A program made the position numbers and the translations under genes. Below the pieces are notes generated by a model that had not been told where the DNA came from, made no database searches, and was given only the letters and a program-made list of their open reading frames with translations. Below are positions 8,938 through 17,039 of a stretch of 50,762 nt of DNA, in pieces. The first letter of the stretch is position 1, and each line of letters begins with the position of its first letter. Source of the stretch: Variovorax sp. CF313 (GTDB lineage Bacteria > Pseudomonadota > Gammaproteobacteria > Burkholderiales > Burkholderiaceae_C); NCBI RefSeq assembly GCF_000282635.1, contig NZ_AKIW01000093.1, forward strand, positions 1 through 50,762, written 5' to 3'.

Positions 8938-9744
8938 TCAGGCGAGTCCGAGTTTCTTTCTCAAGCTCGCATCGACAGGACCAGCCGGCATGAAGCGGCG
9001 CAATTTGCTCAGCACGGATGCCTGGCCCGGTGGAGTCCAGCGCATGCGCCACGCGCCAAGCGCCGCTTCGACGATCGTGTTTGCCACGCCATCGGGTTCG
9101 GGTGCACCGTTGACGCTGCTGGCGATGGAGCGCGCTACGAGGTCGCGTTCGCGGCCATAGGCCGCGATCTTTGACTTTGCATGCGGCGAATTGATATCCA
9201 GGTTGGTCTTGGTGTAAGACGGCTCGACCAGCGTGACGCGCACGCCGAACTGGCGAACCTCATGGTCCAGCGTTTCGGACAGCCCCTCCACGGCATGCTT
9301 GGACGCCGAGTAGAGCCCCATGTACGGAGCTGGAAGAAAGCCGAGCACCGAACTGATGTTGACGATCCTTCCGCGATGCTGTGCCCGCATGTGCGGGAGC
9401 ACGGCCTGGGCCGTGCGCAGGATGCCGAGCACATTGGTATCGAGCAGCGCTGCGGCCTCGGCCGTCGCGGTCTCCTCCACCGCGCCGATCATCGTCGTTC
9501 CCGCGCTGTTGACGAGCACGTCGATGCGCGCGATCCGGTCGATGATGGATCGGACCGCACCCTGGACAGAAGCTTCGTCGCGCACATCCATCTCGACAAG
9601 CTCGACGCCGGGCAATGCGGGCGCTTTCGCGAGGTTGCGCACGGTACCGAATACCTGGCAACCCCGCTCGGCAAACTTCTGTGCGGCGGCACGTCCGATG
9701 CCCGACGACACGCCGGTGACCACGACCACTGTTGAATTCGACAT
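8938..9744 (-). CDS. Short-chain dehydrogenase/reductase
   Basis: 268 residues, a classical SDR. The cofactor motif TGVSSGIG spans residues 10-17, the structural NSAG 79-82, catalytic Ser131/132 (NISS), Tyr145 and Lys149 (YSASK). The absence of an acidic residue at the end of beta-2 (VFGTVRNLAK, with Arg36) favours NADPH. The substrate cannot be inferred. It lies 39 bp downstream of the RND permease stop on the same strand, so it may belong to the efflux operon and act on a toxic carbonyl compound, but that link is inference. Confidence 0.88.
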   Translation of the reverse strand: MSNSTVVVVTGVSSGIGRAAAQKFAERGCQVFGTVRNLAKAPALPGVELVEMDVRDEASVQGAVRSIIDRIARIDVLVNSAGTTMIGAVEETATAEAAALLDTNVLGILRTAQAVLPHMRAQHRGRIVNISSVLGFLPAPYMGLYSASKHAVEGLSETLDHEVRQFGVRVTLVEPSYTKTNLDINSPHAKSKIAAYGRERDLVARSIASSVNGAPEPDGVANTIVEAALGAWRMRWTPPGQASVLSKLRRFMPAGPVDASLRKKLGLA

Positions 9745-9783
9745 TGCAGTTCCTCGATACAGGTGAATGGGATGAAGAGCGGA

Positions 9784-12700
9784 TCAGTGCGCAGGCCGGC
9801 TGCCGTGGCCGGGTCTGATCCTGAACCAGATGGAATACATGGCCGGCAGGAACACCAGCGTCAACACCGTTCCCGCCAAGGTGCCGCCGATCAGCGTGTA
9901 GGCGAGCGCTCCCCAGAACACCGAGTGCGTCAGGGGGATGAAGGCCAGGATCGCGGCGAGCGCCGTCAGGATCACCGGCCGTGCACGCTGCACGGTGGCT
10001 TCGACGACCGAACGGAAGGGGTCCAGCCCCTCCTGCTCATTGTGGTGAATCTGCCCGATCAGGATCAGCGTGTTGCGCATCAGGATGCCCGACAACGCGA
10101 CAAGTCCGACGAGCGCATTGATGCCGAACGGCGCCCGGAAAAGAATCAGCATCGGCACCACGCCGATCAGGCCCAGCGGACTCGTCAGGAAGACCATGAC
10201 CATCGCCGAGATGGAGCGCACCTGGAAGATGATGATGAGCAGCGTGATCGCCAGCATGATCGGGAACAACGGCAGCATGGCCTTGGTTGCCTTTTCCGAC
10301 TCCTCGATGGAGCCGGCCTGATCGATGCGATAGCCGGGCGGCAGCTTGTCCACGAGGGGCTGAAGCTGATGGGTGATGGCCGTCGATACGTCCGGCGGCT
10401 GCAGGCCATCGGCGATGTCGCCATGCACGGTGATCGTCGGCATGCGGTCGCGCCGGCGCATGACCGGTTCTTCCATGCGTACGTCGACCTCGCCCACCTG
10501 CGACAGCGGGATGCGTTGCCCGTTGGCGCCGGACAGCGTGAAGTCCGCAATTCGCGCCGGGTCAAGGCGGGTGGCGCCGGCCGAACGGGCCACGACCTGC
10601 ACCGTGCGGATGTCCTCGCGCACGGCGGTGACAGGCACGCCACTCAGGAAGAACTGCAGCTGCTGCGCCACCGCGCTGGAGGTCAGCCCCACGGCCTGCA
10701 ACCGGTCCTGGTGCAAGGTGAAGTGCAGCGTGGGCGTGCGCGTACCCCAGTCTGTGTTGACCGTGCGCATCATCGGACTCGCATCCATGACCTGCTGCAC
10801 CTCGGCCGCAATATTGCGCAGCTTGTCGGGGTCCGGGCCCGTGACCCGGTAGGCGACGGGGAACGGCGAATACGGGCCGAACACGAGCTGGGTGACGCGC
10901 ACGCGCGCCTCGGAGGCAAGACCGTCGGCGATCGCCTGGCGCAGCCGGTGCTTCAAGGCATCACGCTCTTCCTGGCTGGCGGTGCGCACCACGATCTTGG
11001 CGAAGGACGGATCGGGCAGCTCCGGACCCATCGCGAAGTAGAAGCGCGGCGCGCCCTGCCCGATGTAGGCCGTGACGATTTGCGCTTCTTTCTGCCTGGC
11101 CAACCATGCCTCCACCCTCGCCGCGGCGTCGCTGGTCTGCGTGATCGACGTGCCATAGGGCATTTGCACCTCGACCAGGACCTCGGGCCGGTCGGAGATG
11201 GGGAAGAACTGCTTCTTGACCAGTCCCATGCCGAGGATGGCCGCGACGAAGAGGCCCACCACCGCGCCGGCGACCAGCCACTTGCGCGCAATGACGCGCC
11301 CGAGCACCGCGCGCAGGCGGTTGTAGCGCGGCGTGTCGTAGATGGTGGCATGGCCGCCCTCGACCTTCTTGAAATCGGGCAGCAGCTTGACACCCAGGTA
11401 GGGCGTGAAAACCACGGCGACGACCCAGGACGCGATCAGCGCGATGCCGACGATCCAGAACATGTTGCTGGTGTATTCGCCCGCGGTCGATGGCGCGAAG
11501 CCGTTGGGCATGAAGCCGACGGCCGTGACCAGCGTGCCCGAGAGCATCGGCGCCGCGGTATGGCTCCAGGCATAGGCGGACGCGGCGACGCGGCTGTAGC
11601 CCTCCTCCATCTTCACCACCATCATCTCGATGGCGATGATCGCGTCGTCCACCAGCAGGCCCAGCGCCAGGATCAGCGACCCCAGCGTGATGCGGTCGAA
11701 GTTCTTGGCGGTAGCGGCCATCACCACGAAGACGATCGCCAATGTCAGCGGCACGGCCGCGGCCACCACCAGGCCCGCGCGCCAGCCCATGCTCAGGAAG
11801 CTCACCAGCATCACCACCAGCAGCGCGGCAAAGAACTTGACCATGAACTCATCAACCGAGGCGCTGATGTTGACGGCCTGGTCCGTGACCTTGCTCAGGC
11901 TCATGCCCAGCGGCTGCTCGGCGTTGATGGCACCGACCTCGTGATCCAGCGCCTTGCCCAGGTCGAGCCCGTTCCAGCCTTCGCGCATGACAACGCCCAG
12001 CAGAAGGGCAGGCTCGCCGCCGTTGCGGATCATGAAGGTCGCCGGGTCTTCATAGCCGCGCTTGACGGTGGCGATGTCCGACAGCTTCAGGGTGCGGCCC
12101 TGCGCCACGACTGGCGTGTCGCGGATCTTCTGCAGCTCGTCGAAAGACCCATCCAGGCGGATGAACACCTGGGGCCCCTTGGTTTCGACGGAGCCCGCCG
12201 GCGTCAGGGCATTCTGGCCATTGAGCGCGCCGAACACGTCCTGCGGACCGATACCCAAGGTTGCCAGGCGCTCGTGCGAGAACTCGACAAAGATGCGTTC
12301 GGATTGCTCGCCGGCGATGTTGACCTTCTTTACGCCCGGCACATGCAGGAGGCGCTGGCGCAGCGTCTCCGCGTCGCGCACCAGCAGGCGCTGCGCTTCG
12401 CCCTTGGCCTTGAGCGCGTACAGCGCGAAGGTGACGTCCGCATATTCGTCGTTGACCATCGGCCCGATCACGCCGGACGGAAGATTGCCCGCCTCGTCGC
12501 CGACCTTCTTGCGGGCCTGGTAGAACTGCTCCTGCACCTGCGAAGGCGGCGTGCTGTCGAGCAGGGTCAAGGTCGTGAAGGCCAGGCCGGGCCGGGTGTA
12601 GGTCTCGGAGCGGTCGTACCAGCGCAGCTCCTGCAGGCGCTTCTCGATCTTCTCGGCCACCTGGTCCTGCATTTCCTGTGCGGTGGCGCCGGGCCAGGCG

Positions 12701-12861
12701 GTGATGATGGTCATCACCTTGACGGTGAAGGCAGGGTCTTCCGCGCGGCCCAGCTTGAAGAATGAGACAAGACCCGCGAGCGAGATCAGGAAGATCAGGA
12801 ACAGGGTGACCGAGCGCTCGCGCACTGCGAGCGCCGACAGGTTGAAGCGGCCTTCGCTCAC
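9784..12861 (-). CDS. RND efflux permease (AcrB/HAE1 superfamily)
   Basis: 1025 residues, full length for the family. The N-terminus (FNLSALAVRERSVTLFLIFLI) is the first transmembrane helix. The TM4 proton-relay pair is visible as LGLLVDDAIIAIEMM. Two large periplasmic loops follow TM1 and TM7 (second repeat starting KWLVAGAVVGLFVAAILGMG). It would be the inner-membrane proton-driven pump of a tripartite exporter. Its start overlaps the adaptor stop (ATGA), giving translational coupling. Substrates are unknown; TetR control suggests a small toxic inducer. Confidence 0.93.
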   Translation of the reverse strand: MSEGRFNLSALAVRERSVTLFLIFLISLAGLVSFFKLGRAEDPAFTVKVMTIITAWPGATAQEMQDQVAEKIEKRLQELRWYDRSETYTRPGLAFTTLTLLDSTPPSQVQEQFYQARKKVGDEAGNLPSGVIGPMVNDEYADVTFALYALKAKGEAQRLLVRDAETLRQRLLHVPGVKKVNIAGEQSERIFVEFSHERLATLGIGPQDVFGALNGQNALTPAGSVETKGPQVFIRLDGSFDELQKIRDTPVVAQGRTLKLSDIATVKRGYEDPATFMIRNGGEPALLLGVVMREGWNGLDLGKALDHEVGAINAEQPLGMSLSKVTDQAVNISASVDEFMVKFFAALLVVMLVSFLSMGWRAGLVVAAAVPLTLAIVFVVMAATAKNFDRITLGSLILALGLLVDDAIIAIEMMVVKMEEGYSRVAASAYAWSHTAAPMLSGTLVTAVGFMPNGFAPSTAGEYTSNMFWIVGIALIASWVVAVVFTPYLGVKLLPDFKKVEGGHATIYDTPRYNRLRAVLGRVIARKWLVAGAVVGLFVAAILGMGLVKKQFFPISDRPEVLVEVQMPYGTSITQTSDAAARVEAWLARQKEAQIVTAYIGQGAPRFYFAMGPELPDPSFAKIVVRTASQEERDALKHRLRQAIADGLASEARVRVTQLVFGPYSPFPVAYRVTGPDPDKLRNIAAEVQQVMDASPMMRTVNTDWGTRTPTLHFTLHQDRLQAVGLTSSAVAQQLQFFLSGVPVTAVREDIRTVQVVARSAGATRLDPARIADFTLSGANGQRIPLSQVGEVDVRMEEPVMRRRDRMPTITVHGDIADGLQPPDVSTAITHQLQPLVDKLPPGYRIDQAGSIEESEKATKAMLPLFPIMLAITLLIIIFQVRSISAMVMVFLTSPLGLIGVVPMLILFRAPFGINALVGLVALSGILMRNTLILIGQIHHNEQEGLDPFRSVVEATVQRARPVILTALAAILAFIPLTHSVFWGALAYTLIGGTLAGTVLTLVFLPAMYSIWFRIRPGHGSRPAH

Positions 12862-13967
12862 GGACGGGCTCCCTCCGCCGCGGCGGCCTGGCCCGCCACA
12901 CGCACCTGCTCGCCTTCGCGCAGCAGGTGCGCGCCGAGCGCAACGATCCGGTCGCCTTGCTTGAGCGAGCCGGCAACGCGCGCACCATCGTCATCGAGGT
13001 GCTCGACCACGACGGGCCGCCAGCTGACCTTCGCCGGTTCGCCGCTGATGACCCACACGCCCGGCCCCTTGCCCGCGTCGAACAGGGCGCCGATCGGCAC
13101 CTGCAGGCCGCCTTGCGCGGCGGGAAGCCCGTCCGGGATCCGGATGGTGACCGTGGCCCCCAGCGGTGCATTGGCGAGCTCGCCCTTGAGCACATAACGC
13201 GCCTCGAAGGTGCGGGTCAGCCGGTCCGCGGCGTCCGAGAGTTGCCGCAGCGTGGTCGGCACCGTCACGCCCTCCTTGCCGAAGAGCGTGGCCTGCCCGG
13301 CGGAACCGACCGCCGGCCGCAGGGTTTCGGGCAACTGGACCACGGCTTCGCGCGGACCGGCGCGGGCCACGCGCACCACGGCCTGCCCAGCGCTCACGAC
13401 CTGGCCGGGTTCGGCCAGCGTTTCCATGACGACGCCATCGCCGTCTGCCATGAGCTCGGTATAGCGGCTCGCGTTGCGGGCCACGTCGGCCTGGGCCTCG
13501 GCCGCGCTGAGCTGGGCTTTGGCGGCGTCCGCGGCCGCCTTGATCTGGTCGTAGGCCGAGGCCGAGATCGCGCCGGTGCCGCGCAGGTCGCGGTAGCGGG
13601 CTTCGTCCTCCGCCGTCTGCCGCGAGCGCGCCCGCGCGGCGGCGACCGCCTCCTGCTGCGCATGGGCCGCCAGGTTCAGATCGGCGGGGTCGATGCGCAT
13701 CAGCAACTGACCGCGTTTGACGGCCTGCCCCGCGTCCACGAGCCGCTCCAGCACCTTGCCGGAGACGCGAAAACCCAGGTCGCTCTGGACCCGGGCGGCT
13801 ACGGTGCCGGTGAAGGCGCGCGATGCAGCGCCGGCCCCCCGGACGGAGGTGACGCGCACCTGCGGCGCCTGCGTGCGTGGATCGGAGGGCGTTGTTTCGC
13901 CGCAAGCGACCAACGCCAACGGCAATGCGCAGATGACTGCAGAAGTGGCAAGGCGGCGCCAGAGCAT
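12858..13967 (-). CDS. RND efflux periplasmic adaptor (membrane fusion) lipoprotein
   Basis: 369 residues. The signal ends in a lipobox (LALVACGE, Cys22), so the protein is probably anchored to the inner membrane. A biotinyl-lipoyl half (FRVSGKVLERLVDAGQAVKRGQLLMRIDP) precedes an alpha-helical hairpin (AHAQQEAVAAARARSRQTAEDEARY...) and the second lipoyl half (GDGVVMETLAEPGQVVSAGQAVVRV), then beta-barrel regions. It links the permease to the outer-membrane channel, encoded divergently at 14772. It is the first gene of the minus-strand operon; a perfect 7-bp inverted repeat lies upstream. Confidence 0.92.
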   Translation of the reverse strand: MLWRRLATSAVICALPLALVACGETTPSDPRTQAPQVRVTSVRGAGAASRAFTGTVAARVQSDLGFRVSGKVLERLVDAGQAVKRGQLLMRIDPADLNLAAHAQQEAVAAARARSRQTAEDEARYRDLRGTGAISASAYDQIKAAADAAKAQLSAAEAQADVARNASRYTELMADGDGVVMETLAEPGQVVSAGQAVVRVARAGPREAVVQLPETLRPAVGSAGQATLFGKEGVTVPTTLRQLSDAADRLTRTFEARYVLKGELANAPLGATVTIRIPDGLPAAQGGLQVPIGALFDAGKGPGVWVISGEPAKVSWRPVVVEHLDDDGARVAGSLKQGDRIVALGAHLLREGEQVRVAGQAAAAEGARP

Positions 13968-14012
13968 GAGAGTCCCAGTGACGAAGTGATCGGGACCGTC
14001 ATTCTGATACTA

Positions 14013-14036
14013 GTGACCAATTTAGTCAATGGTCAC
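14013..14036. promoter_or_regulatory. TetR-type operator candidate upstream of the RND operon
   Basis: GTGACCA-N10-TGGTCAC is a perfect 7-bp inverted repeat spanning 24 bp, in the 82-bp gap between the tetR stop and the adaptor start. The same architecture recurs at 14706-14729, on the other side of the tetR gene. Confidence 0.6.
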
Positions 14037-14049
14037 ATCTCCTTTTTTC

Positions 14050-14667
14050 TCAAGGCGACAGGCTGCGCAGTACCAGGCCCGACAGTTGTGCCGGCGCTTC
14101 GGCCGTGTGGTCGAAGCTGTGCTGCAGAAGCAGCGGATTGATGTAGGGGTGCATGACGAGATAGATGGCCCCCGCCGCCTCGTCCAGTGGCGTCTTGCGC
14201 TCGAACTCCCCCATTTCACGGCCTTCACGCAGGATGTCGTGGAGCAACTGCCGAATGCGCTCTTCATGCGTGAGCGCCGACTGCCAGCGCTCGGTCGCCG
14301 CAGAAATCGCGATCTCGTAGAGCTTGCGATCCTGGGAGAACAGGCGAAGGCTGGCTTCGACCACCGACTTGAACATCCGGCGCAGCTTCTCGGGAGGGCG
14401 ATCGGCGCCTTCGACGGCCGCCCGGATCTCGGCTTCGATCTCGCGCAGGCAGTTCGCACAGATCATCTCGCCGATGGCCTGCTTGGACTCGAAGAACTTG
14501 TAGATGTAAGCCTTGGAGAAACCAATGGCTTTGGCGAGGTCGGAAACAGTGGTCTTCTCGTAGCCATACCGGCTGAAGTGCTCCGTGGCCGCGAGAACGA
14601 TCTGGTCCCGCACGTCGTGGTCGGCCGGGCCGCGTGCAGAAACGGAAGAAAGGGTGGCTTTGCTCAT
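14050..14667 (-). CDS. TetR/AcrR-family repressor of the efflux genes
   Basis: 205 residues. The N-terminal helix-turn-helix (about 20-65) reads VLAATEHFSRYGYEKTTVSDLAKAIGFSKAYIYKFFESK, the TetR pattern. The rest is the all-helical ligand-binding and dimerisation domain. It sits between the efflux operon (same strand, downstream) and the divergent channel gene, and both outer flanks carry a GTGACCA-type palindrome. This supports repression of both transcription units plus autoregulation. The ligand is probably a pump substrate, by analogy with AcrR-type regulators. Confidence 0.9.
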   Translation of the reverse strand: MSKATLSSVSARGPADHDVRDQIVLAATEHFSRYGYEKTTVSDLAKAIGFSKAYIYKFFESKQAIGEMICANCLREIEAEIRAAVEGADRPPEKLRRMFKSVVEASLRLFSQDRKLYEIAISAATERWQSALTHEERIRQLLHDILREGREMGEFERKTPLDEAAGAIYLVMHPYINPLLLQHSFDHTAEAPAQLSGLVLRSLSP

Positions 14668-14705
14668 GCCCGAAGCTTAGCGCCTCCCCTGAAAATCAAC
14701 AACGA

Positions 14706-14729
14706 GTGACCATATTGAATTATAGTCAC
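14706..14729. promoter_or_regulatory. Second TetR-type operator candidate, tetR/channel divergent region
   Basis: GTGACCATA-N6-TATAGTCAC is a 24-bp inverted repeat with one mismatch. It matches the spacing and half-site of 14013-14036. It lies in the 104-bp divergent gap, where it could cover promoters for both tetR and the outer-membrane channel. Confidence 0.58.
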
Positions 14730-14771
14730 TTCATTCATCACGCTTTTCTTGACCATCTTCCGGAAGAAGCC

Positions 14772-16232
14772 ATGCTCCAACGCACCCTTGCCACGCTCTT
14801 CGTTGCCAGCCTCGCTGCAGGATGCGCAGTCGGCCCCGACTATGTCCGGCCTGAGGCGCCCTTGCCCGAACGGTACATGGGCCAAGCCGCCGTCGATCGA
14901 CGCCCTGCCACCTCCAATGCCGATCTCACCGCTTGGTGGATGGGTTTCGGCGACCCGCAACTGGCCCGGTTCGTCGCGCTGGCGCTGGCGCAGAACCTTG
15001 ACCTCGCGCAGGCGTCCGCGCGCGTGGCCCAGGCTCGCGCAGGACTCGGGGCGGCGAATGCTGCCTTGCTGCCGTCAGCAAATGTCAGCGGTCAGGCGGC
15101 CAGGGCCTACCAGTCAGTTGAAACGCCCCAGGGACAGGTGTTGAACTCGAGGCCCGGTTTCGATCGTTACGGCAGCGCCTACGAGGCCAATCTCGGTGCG
15201 AGCTGGGAACTGGACGTGTTCGGCGGCCTGCGCCGTGGACGCGAGGCGGCGCAGGCGGACTACCGGGCTTCGGAAGCAGGCGCGGCCGCCACCCGGTTGG
15301 CGGTGGCGGCACAGACCGCCGATATCTACATCAGCATCCGGGGGCTGCAGACCCGGCTCGACGTGGCGCGCCGGCAGGTGCGCACGCAGCAGGACTTGCT
15401 CTCCACGGTCAACCTTCTCTATGGCAAAGGGCTGGCGGCTGAACTTCAGGTGCGGCAGGCCGAAGGTGCACTTGCCCAGGTTGGAGCCTCCGTCCCGGTC
15501 CTGGAGGCGGGCCTGGACGCGGCCATGAACGCGCTGGATGTGATGCTGGGCTCGCCGCCGGGTACGCATCGGGCGGAACTGGCCGAGGCCAGTGCCATAC
15601 CGGTCGCCCCGCAGATCAGGGACGCGGGATCGCCGGGCGAATTGCTCAGGCGACGGCCCGACCTGATCGCGGCCGAGCGCCGCCTCGCCGCATCGAACGC
15701 CCGGATCGGGGTCGCCGTCGCGGAGTACTACCCCAAGTTCTCGCTGAGCGGGCTGATCGGCAGTGCGACGTCGGTGTCCGGCGGTCACCTGTTCACCGGC
15801 AGTGCCAGCCAGGCCGCCGGGGTGCTGGGCCTGCGCTGGCGCCTGTTCGACTTTGGCCGCATCGACGCGCAGATCGACCTCGCCAAGGGACAGGATGCGG
15901 AGATGCTCGCCGCGTACCGGCTGGCCGTGCTGCGCGCCACCGAGGACGTGGAAAACGCCTTCTCGGCGCTGGTCAAGCGCGAGGAGCAGGCCAGCACGCT
16001 CGCGCAGGGCGTGGATTCGCTCGGCCGCGCGCGAGGCGCTTCATTCGCGGCCTACCAGAAAGGCGTGGTCAGCCTGATCGAAGTGCTGCAGGCAGACGAG
16101 AACCTGCTGCGCGCCTCCGATGCACGGGCCCAGGCGCAAACCGAATCGGCACGCGCCGCGGTGACTGCCTTCAAGGCACTGGGCGGGGGTTGGCAACCCG
16201 GCAGCAAGTCCGAGGTGGCGGCCATCGAATAG
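14772..16232 (+). CDS. Outer-membrane efflux channel lipoprotein (NodT/OprM family)
   Basis: 486 residues. The lipobox is SLAAGC (Cys18), followed by the NodT-family start AVGPDYVRPEAPLPERY. Two repeated helical-barrel halves follow (VARFVALALAQNLDLAQASARVAQARA and the region near RRRPDLIAAERRLAASNARIGVAVAEYYPKFSLSG). The ATG at 14772 was chosen over the longer open frame because the lipoprotein signal begins there. It would complete the tripartite pump with the adaptor and permease encoded divergently. Placing the channel apart from the pump operon but under a matching operator suggests coordinated control. Confidence 0.92.
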   Translation: MLQRTLATLFVASLAAGCAVGPDYVRPEAPLPERYMGQAAVDRRPATSNADLTAWWMGFGDPQLARFVALALAQNLDLAQASARVAQARAGLGAANAALLPSANVSGQAARAYQSVETPQGQVLNSRPGFDRYGSAYEANLGASWELDVFGGLRRGREAAQADYRASEAGAAATRLAVAAQTADIYISIRGLQTRLDVARRQVRTQQDLLSTVNLLYGKGLAAELQVRQAEGALAQVGASVPVLEAGLDAAMNALDVMLGSPPGTHRAELAEASAIPVAPQIRDAGSPGELLRRRPDLIAAERRLAASNARIGVAVAEYYPKFSLSGLIGSATSVSGGHLFTGSASQAAGVLGLRWRLFDFGRIDAQIDLAKGQDAEMLAAYRLAVLRATEDVENAFSALVKREEQASTLAQGVDSLGRARGASFAAYQKGVVSLIEVLQADENLLRASDARAQAQTESARAAVTAFKALGGGWQPGSKSEVAAIE

Positions 16233-16242
16233 CCCAAGGCCC

Positions 16243-16938
16243 TCACTCCGCGTGTTCGCGCGCATACAGCCGCAGGCCGTCGACATCCAGCACGTCGATG
16301 CTGCCGTAGCGGATGTGAAGCAGGCCCGCGTCCTCGAGTTCGTGCAGCGCGCGGTGGGCGATCTGGCGCGAGATGCCGGCCAGCCGGCCGATCTCTTCCT
16401 GCGATATGTGCAGCACAGGATTGGTCTGAGGGTTGAGCTGCGGGTTGAAGAGTTCGGCCAGGCAGTGTGCCACTCGCGAGTTGATGTCGTGCATCCGATA
16501 GCCTTCAGCGAGGGCGATGAACTGGCCAAGCCTTGCGTTGAGCTGGTTGATCATGAAATGGCAGAAGGTCAAGCTGTTGGCGACCAGGTAGTGGAAGGTC
16601 GAGCTCGGCATCAATGCAATGCGGCTGTCTCGCAGCGTCGCGACACCGTAGGGACGCGACTCTCCCTTCAGAACGGATCCTTCTCCGAGCCACCCTCCAT
16701 CGGATACCCCGGTCAAAGTGGTGCTTCTGCCATCCGCCGAAAGAACATCCACCTTGACCATGCCTTCGACGACCCCGATCCAGTGCGTGGCCGGGCTCGA
16801 TTTCTGACAGACGATTTCGCCGGCCGAATAGAAACGATCCTGCGTTTCCTGCTCGACGCGCTGAAGCTGTTCTTGCGACAAGCCCCGAGCCCAGGCAGCC
16901 GCTCGCAGCATGGCAATGGTCTGCACGTGCTTTGTCAT
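16243..16938 (-). CDS. Crp/Fnr-family transcriptional regulator
   Basis: 231 residues. A cyclic-nucleotide-binding-like beta-roll (about 25-130: FYSAGEIVCQKSSPATHWIGVVEGMVKV) is followed by a long dimerisation helix and a C-terminal helix-turn-helix (ISQEEIGRLAGISRQIAHRALHELEDAGLL). The cluster of N-terminal cysteines found in Fnr is absent, so direct oxygen sensing through an iron-sulfur cluster is unlikely. It is divergent from the esterase gene, 101 bp apart, and may regulate it. It ends 10 bp from the channel gene stop, convergent. Confidence 0.88.
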   Translation of the reverse strand: MTKHVQTIAMLRAAAWARGLSQEQLQRVEQETQDRFYSAGEIVCQKSSPATHWIGVVEGMVKVDVLSADGRSTTLTGVSDGGWLGEGSVLKGESRPYGVATLRDSRIALMPSSTFHYLVANSLTFCHFMINQLNARLGQFIALAEGYRMHDINSRVAHCLAELFNPQLNPQTNPVLHISQEEIGRLAGISRQIAHRALHELEDAGLLHIRYGSIDVLDVDGLRLYAREHAE

Positions 16939-17039
16939 TGGAAAGACTTTCTTCCTCGACCGTAGTGCCTAGCATGCGCTGCGCAGGCGATGGTCCGGGC
17001 CGCCTGAGTTTATGTGGCAGTACGAACAGGAGACAAATC

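Noticed and set aside
9763..12765. 1000-residue open frame on plus
   Set aside because: It is antisense to the RND permease and rich in His/Arg/Gln/Asp with no domain; typical of GC-rich shadow frames.
16939..17039. Crp-type site between the Crp/Fnr gene and the esterase
   Set aside because: No TGTGA-N6-TCACA or TTGAT-N4-ATCAA like palindrome could be found in the 101 bp.
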